Below are positions 61,026 through 64,000 of a stretch of DNA of 64,000 nt, piece after piece (the stretch's first letter is position 1; every line of letters begins with the position of its first letter). Source of the stretch: Allopusillimonas sp008369125 (GTDB lineage: Bacteria; Pseudomonadota; Gammaproteobacteria; Burkholderiales; Burkholderiaceae_B). A program made the position numbers and the translations under genes. Location: positions 1,364,001-1,428,000 of the forward strand of contig NZ_VOAY01000001.1 of NCBI RefSeq assembly GCF_008369125.1, written 5' to 3'. Below the pieces are notes generated by a model. That model was given only the letters and a program-made list of their open reading frames with translations, was not told where the DNA came from and did not search any database.

Positions 61026-61970
61026 ATGTCGGACGCCTCATCGCACACTGGCCCCTTGCGGCATTTTCTGCAATTTCGCGATTTTTCCACCACAGAGATA
61101 CAGTATGTACTGGATCGCGCCCGTCTAATCAAAGACAAATTCAAGCGCTATCAGCCGCACCACACTCTGCATGACCGCAACCTGGCCATGGTGTTCGAGA
61201 AAGCCAGCACACGCACACGGGTTTCGTTCGAAGCAGGCATGTACCAATTGGGTGGGTCTGTCATCCATCTGACGACCAACGATTCGCAGCTGGGCCGCTC
61301 TGAGCCCATTGAAGACACCGCACGTGTCATCTCGCGCATGGTTGATCTGGTCATGATCCGTACGTTTGAGCAAAGCCGTATCGAACGCTTCGCCGCACAC
61401 TCGCGCGTACCGGTTATCAATGGCCTGACCAACGAGTACCACCCCTGCCAGATCCTGGCCGACATCTTTACCTTTATCGAGCACGCCGGCCCCATACAGG
61501 GCAAAACCATTGCCTGGATCGGTGACGCCAACAATATGGCGTACACCTGGCTACAGGCGGCTGAGCTACTGGGCTTTTGCCTGCATGTGTCGGCCCCCAA
61601 CGGCTACAAACTTGACCCACAACGCGTAGGCCCGGTAACGTCCAGCGTACTGCAAGAGTATGCCGACCCTATGGAAGCCTGCCGCGGCGCGCATCTGGTC
61701 ACCACTGACGTGTGGACCAGCATGGGTTACGAAGACGAAAACGAAGAACGCCGCAAAGCGTTTGCCGACTGGTGTGTTGACGCCGAAATGATGGCCGCCG
61801 CCGACCCCAAGGCCATTTTCATGCATTGCCTGCCTGCCCACCGTGGTGAAGAGGTTACCGGTGATGTTATCGACGGACCGCAAAGCGTGGTGTGGGATGA
61901 GGCTGAAAACCGTCTGCATGTGCAAAAAGCGTTGATGGAGTTTTTGCTGCTGGGCAAAATTGAAGATTAA
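61026..61970 (+). CDS. argF: Ornithine carbamoyltransferase
   Basis: ArgF makes citrulline from ornithine and carbamoyl phosphate in arginine synthesis. It has 314 residues. The carbamoyl-phosphate site is VFEKASTRTRVSFEAGMYQL; NGLTNEYHPCQILADIFTF and the ornithine-site MHCLPAHRGEEVTG follow. AGGGTAACTT precedes the ATG. argG, the next enzyme, lies convergently 387 bases downstream. Confidence 0.97.
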   Translation: MSDASSHTGPLRHFLQFRDFSTTEIQYVLDRARLIKDKFKRYQPHHTLHDRNLAMVFEKASTRTRVSFEAGMYQLGGSVIHLTTNDSQLGRSEPIEDTARVISRMVDLVMIRTFEQSRIERFAAHSRVPVINGLTNEYHPCQILADIFTFIEHAGPIQGKTIAWIGDANNMAYTWLQAAELLGFCLHVSAPNGYKLDPQRVGPVTSSVLQEYADPMEACRGAHLVTTDVWTSMGYEDENEERRKAFADWCVDAEMMAAADPKAIFMHCLPAHRGEEVTGDVIDGPQSVVWDEAENRLHVQKALMEFLLLGKIED

Positions 61971-62357
61971 GGCGGAACATTGAGCGCGCGTTGTTGCTGA
62001 CGCCACAGGCAAGTGTTCAGTGGCAAACGCTGTGCACCGTGTATTAGCTTATCAACTTTTCTACCTGTAGCGGCGCGCTGTCTATTGCAATATCGTGCCC
62101 GTCGGTTCATCCGGCGGCAGCAATACAAATCAAGACAAATCAGCACCACACGTCGCTCGCAAGTAAACAACCGCGTAATCTACAGAACATGCGGTCTTTT
62201 GCTAAGCTGCCAAACACACACAGGCAGTGCCTTCCACACAAAAACGCCCCAAAGACTGTCAAACAGGTCTTTGGGGCGTTTTGTTTGCGGCAGCCCCATA
62301 TGGAGCAGGCCGCGCTTTAGCTTTGTAGCAGGGCGGCTGCTAAGCGCCGCAAACCAC
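61971..62357. other. Intergenic region between convergent argF and argG
   Basis: These 387 bases contain no convincing gene. The main feature is the strong hairpin at 62241-62282. Open frames here lack family-like sequence and ribosome sites. Confidence 0.5.
62241..62282. terminator. Bidirectional rho-independent terminator between argF and argG
   Basis: The 16-base arms AAAACGCCCCAAAGAC and GTCTTTGGGGCGTTTT are exact complements around a 10-base loop. A-rich and T-rich ends allow termination from both sides. It is 76 bases from the argG stop. Confidence 0.9.
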
Positions 62358-63695
62358 TTACTCGTTTTCTTTGCCTTTGAGCTGCGGCAGTGCCGAGCTG
62401 TCAGAGGGTGCCAGCAAGCCAGCCTTGGTGTATGTGATGAGTTTTTCACGCGTATCGACAATGTCGAGGTTGCGCATGGTGAGCTGGCCGATGCGGTCGC
62501 GTGGCGAGAAGGTTGACTCGCCCTTCTCCATCGTAAGGCGTTCGGCCTTGTACGTAAGATTGTCAGACTCGGTATTGAGTATGGAGTAATCATTGCCGCG
62601 CCGCAGTTCGATGGTGACTTCACCCGTGATGGCACGCGCCACCCAGCGCTGGGCCGTTTCGCGCAACATGATGGATTGTGGGTCAAACCAGCGGCCCTGG
62701 TACAGCAGACGACCCAGACGCAGGCCATTGATGCGGTACTGTTCAATGGTGTCTTCGTTATGGATGCCTGACAACAGACGCTCGTACGCAATATAAAGCA
62801 GTGCCATGCCCGGAGCTTCGTAGATGCCGCGGCTTTTGGCTTCGATAATACGGTTTTCGATCTGGTCGCTCATGCCCAGGCCATGCCGGCCACCGATGCG
62901 GTTGGCTTCGAGCATAAGGCTGACGCTGTCAGTAAAGGTTTTGCCGTTTAACGCAACAGGCTGGCCTTCTTCAAAGCGTACCCGCACTTCTTCGGCCTTG
63001 ACTTCAACGTCATCACGCCAGAACGCCACACCCATAATGGGCTGCACAATCTTGATGCCCGTGTTGAGGTATTCAAGGTCTTTGGCTTCGTGCGTGGCAC
63101 CCAGCATGTTGGAATCGGTGGAATATGCCTTCTCGGATGACATTTTGTAGTCAAACCCTGCCGCCCGCATGTACTCAGACATTTCGGAGCGACCGCCCAG
63201 CTCGTCAATAAAGGTTTGATCAAGCCATGGCTTGTAGATTTTGAGATCAGGGTTAGTCAGCAGGCCATAACGGTAAAACCGCTCGATGTCATTGCCCTTA
63301 AAGGTGCTGCCATCACCCCAGATGTTGACGTCGTCTTCTTTCATGGCTGCAACCAGCATGGTGCCGGTAACTGCCCGCCCGATGGGGGTGGTATTGAAGT
63401 ACGTAACACCTGCGGTAGAAATATGGAACGCACCACACTGCAAGGCAGCAATGCCTTCAGCCGCCAATTGGGGCCGGCAATCTACAAGGCGTGCATCTTC
63501 AGCACCGTACTCTTTGGCACGACGCGGAATGCTGTCATAGTCGGTTTCATCAGGCTGACCCAGGTTGGCCGTGTAGGCGTAGGGTATGGAGCCTTTATTG
63601 CGCATCCAAAGCAGCGCGGCACTGGTGTCCAGCCCGCCAGAAAATGCGATGCCGACCTTCTGGCCGACGGGAACGTCTTCGAGTATGGTTGTCAT
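62358..63695 (-). CDS. argG: Argininosuccinate synthase
   Basis: ArgG joins citrulline and aspartate with ATP. It has 445 residues, the long form also found in E. coli. The ATP P-loop is GIAFSGGLDTSAALLWM (about residues 16-32). NTTPIGRAVTGTMLV, NIWGDGSTFKGNDIERFYRY and LIEANRIGGRHGLG-type sequence (MLEANRIGGRHGLGMSDQIE) follow. The C-terminal end is polar. It is on the minus strand with its own probable promoter. Confidence 0.97.
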   Translation of the reverse strand: MTTILEDVPVGQKVGIAFSGGLDTSAALLWMRNKGSIPYAYTANLGQPDETDYDSIPRRAKEYGAEDARLVDCRPQLAAEGIAALQCGAFHISTAGVTYFNTTPIGRAVTGTMLVAAMKEDDVNIWGDGSTFKGNDIERFYRYGLLTNPDLKIYKPWLDQTFIDELGGRSEMSEYMRAAGFDYKMSSEKAYSTDSNMLGATHEAKDLEYLNTGIKIVQPIMGVAFWRDDVEVKAEEVRVRFEEGQPVALNGKTFTDSVSLMLEANRIGGRHGLGMSDQIENRIIEAKSRGIYEAPGMALLYIAYERLLSGIHNEDTIEQYRINGLRLGRLLYQGRWFDPQSIMLRETAQRWVARAITGEVTIELRRGNDYSILNTESDNLTYKAERLTMEKGESTFSPRDRIGQLTMRNLDIVDTREKLITYTKAGLLAPSDSSALPQLKGKENE

Positions 63696-64000
63696 GAGTT
63701 ATGCAGGCCTTGTACAGAGAGTTTTTTCTAACCCGACATTATAAGGCCCTGCGCCAGACACTGCCCGTTGGGGCTGGTTGGGCGGTAAACTCTACCCTTC
63801 CTTGCAGCCATGTTGGGCCACACGAAATCGCAGTCTTCAACTTATAAGCGGCAAATGCAGGGCGCCCTTAAGCCGCATAAATACGCATGTGGTGCCACCC
63901 TATTGCTTGTCCGGAATCTTTCCGATATCTTGTTAAATTATCTGGCCTGTGCTGGCAGCAACTATGCGCCCTAACCTGTTGATCTATATAGTTCCCAGTG
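63696..64000. other. Region upstream of argG to the window edge
   Basis: These 305 bases hold the argG leader and its probable promoter. I see no gene in the remainder, although one could begin beyond the window edge. Confidence 0.4.
63738..63743 (-). promoter_or_regulatory. Possible -10 box of the argG promoter
   Basis: TATAAT on the minus strand lies about 43 bases before the argG ATG. No clear -35 box is seen. Confidence 0.4.

Noticed and set aside
1..64000. tRNA or rRNA genes, including a tRNA as an insertion site
   Set aside because: No cloverleaf-like or rRNA-like sequence was recognised, including at the accessory block borders.

Overview
The window is chromosomal DNA of a betaproteobacterium, most likely Burkholderiales, family Alcaligenaceae. 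This is inferred from gene content and order: ribF-ileS-lspA-coaBC-dut, exbB-exbD-lpxK-trm112-kdsB-adk, murJ-rpsT, and a DUF3579 gene beside argF, together with Bordetella/Alcaligenes-like protein sequences. No tRNA, rRNA or CRISPR array was recognised.

Bases 1-17,900 are accessory. The window opens inside an ABC-F ATPase gene. The last 79 bp of that gene occur again at 7866-7944 and 17818-17896, so two accessory blocks sit between three copies of the same 3' end, as in a genomic island inserted at the end of a gene. Block 1 (583-7944, visibly A+T rich) is a decaying minus-strand catabolic operon. It holds an internally deleted fumarylacetoacetase, an intact maleylacetoacetate/maleylpyruvate isomerase, a broken VOC dioxygenase-like gene, an intact self-sufficient CYP116B-type P450 and a TRAP transporter, and it ends in a relic of a siderophore importer. 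Block 2 (7945-17896) is a hydroxamate siderophore locus: N-hydroxylase, MFS exporter, acyltransferase, one AlcC-type NIS synthetase, a frameshifted FhuF-like reductase, a TonB receptor and an intact RhtX/FptX importer.

Bases 18,000-36,400 carry housekeeping genes. uvrD, a desaturase, an RNA methyltransferase and purN are on the minus strand; ribF, ileS, lspA, coaBC and dut are on the plus strand; a complete Liv-type ABC transporter is on the minus strand. Bases 36,500-52,100 hold putA, clpA-pqiABC, clpS, a cold shock gene, a DUF192 gene, a PcaF-type thiolase, sodB and xseA. Bases 52,100-64,000 hold an A+T-rich intergenic region with three DnaA-box-like sites, then exbB-exbD-lpxK-trm112-kdsB, adk, an SDR, murJ, rpsT, a 2-hydroxyacid dehydrogenase, a DUF3579 gene, argF and argG.

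The most unusual features are the triplicated ABC-F gene end around the accessory blocks, the P450/TRAP operon joined to remnants of homogentisate-type ring-cleavage genes, and a dense set of unrelated short tandem arrays (9, 33, 36, 37, 39, 42 and 43 bp units). Those arrays lie between genes or extend the ends of otherwise ordinary proteins (LspA, LivG, the DUF192 protein).
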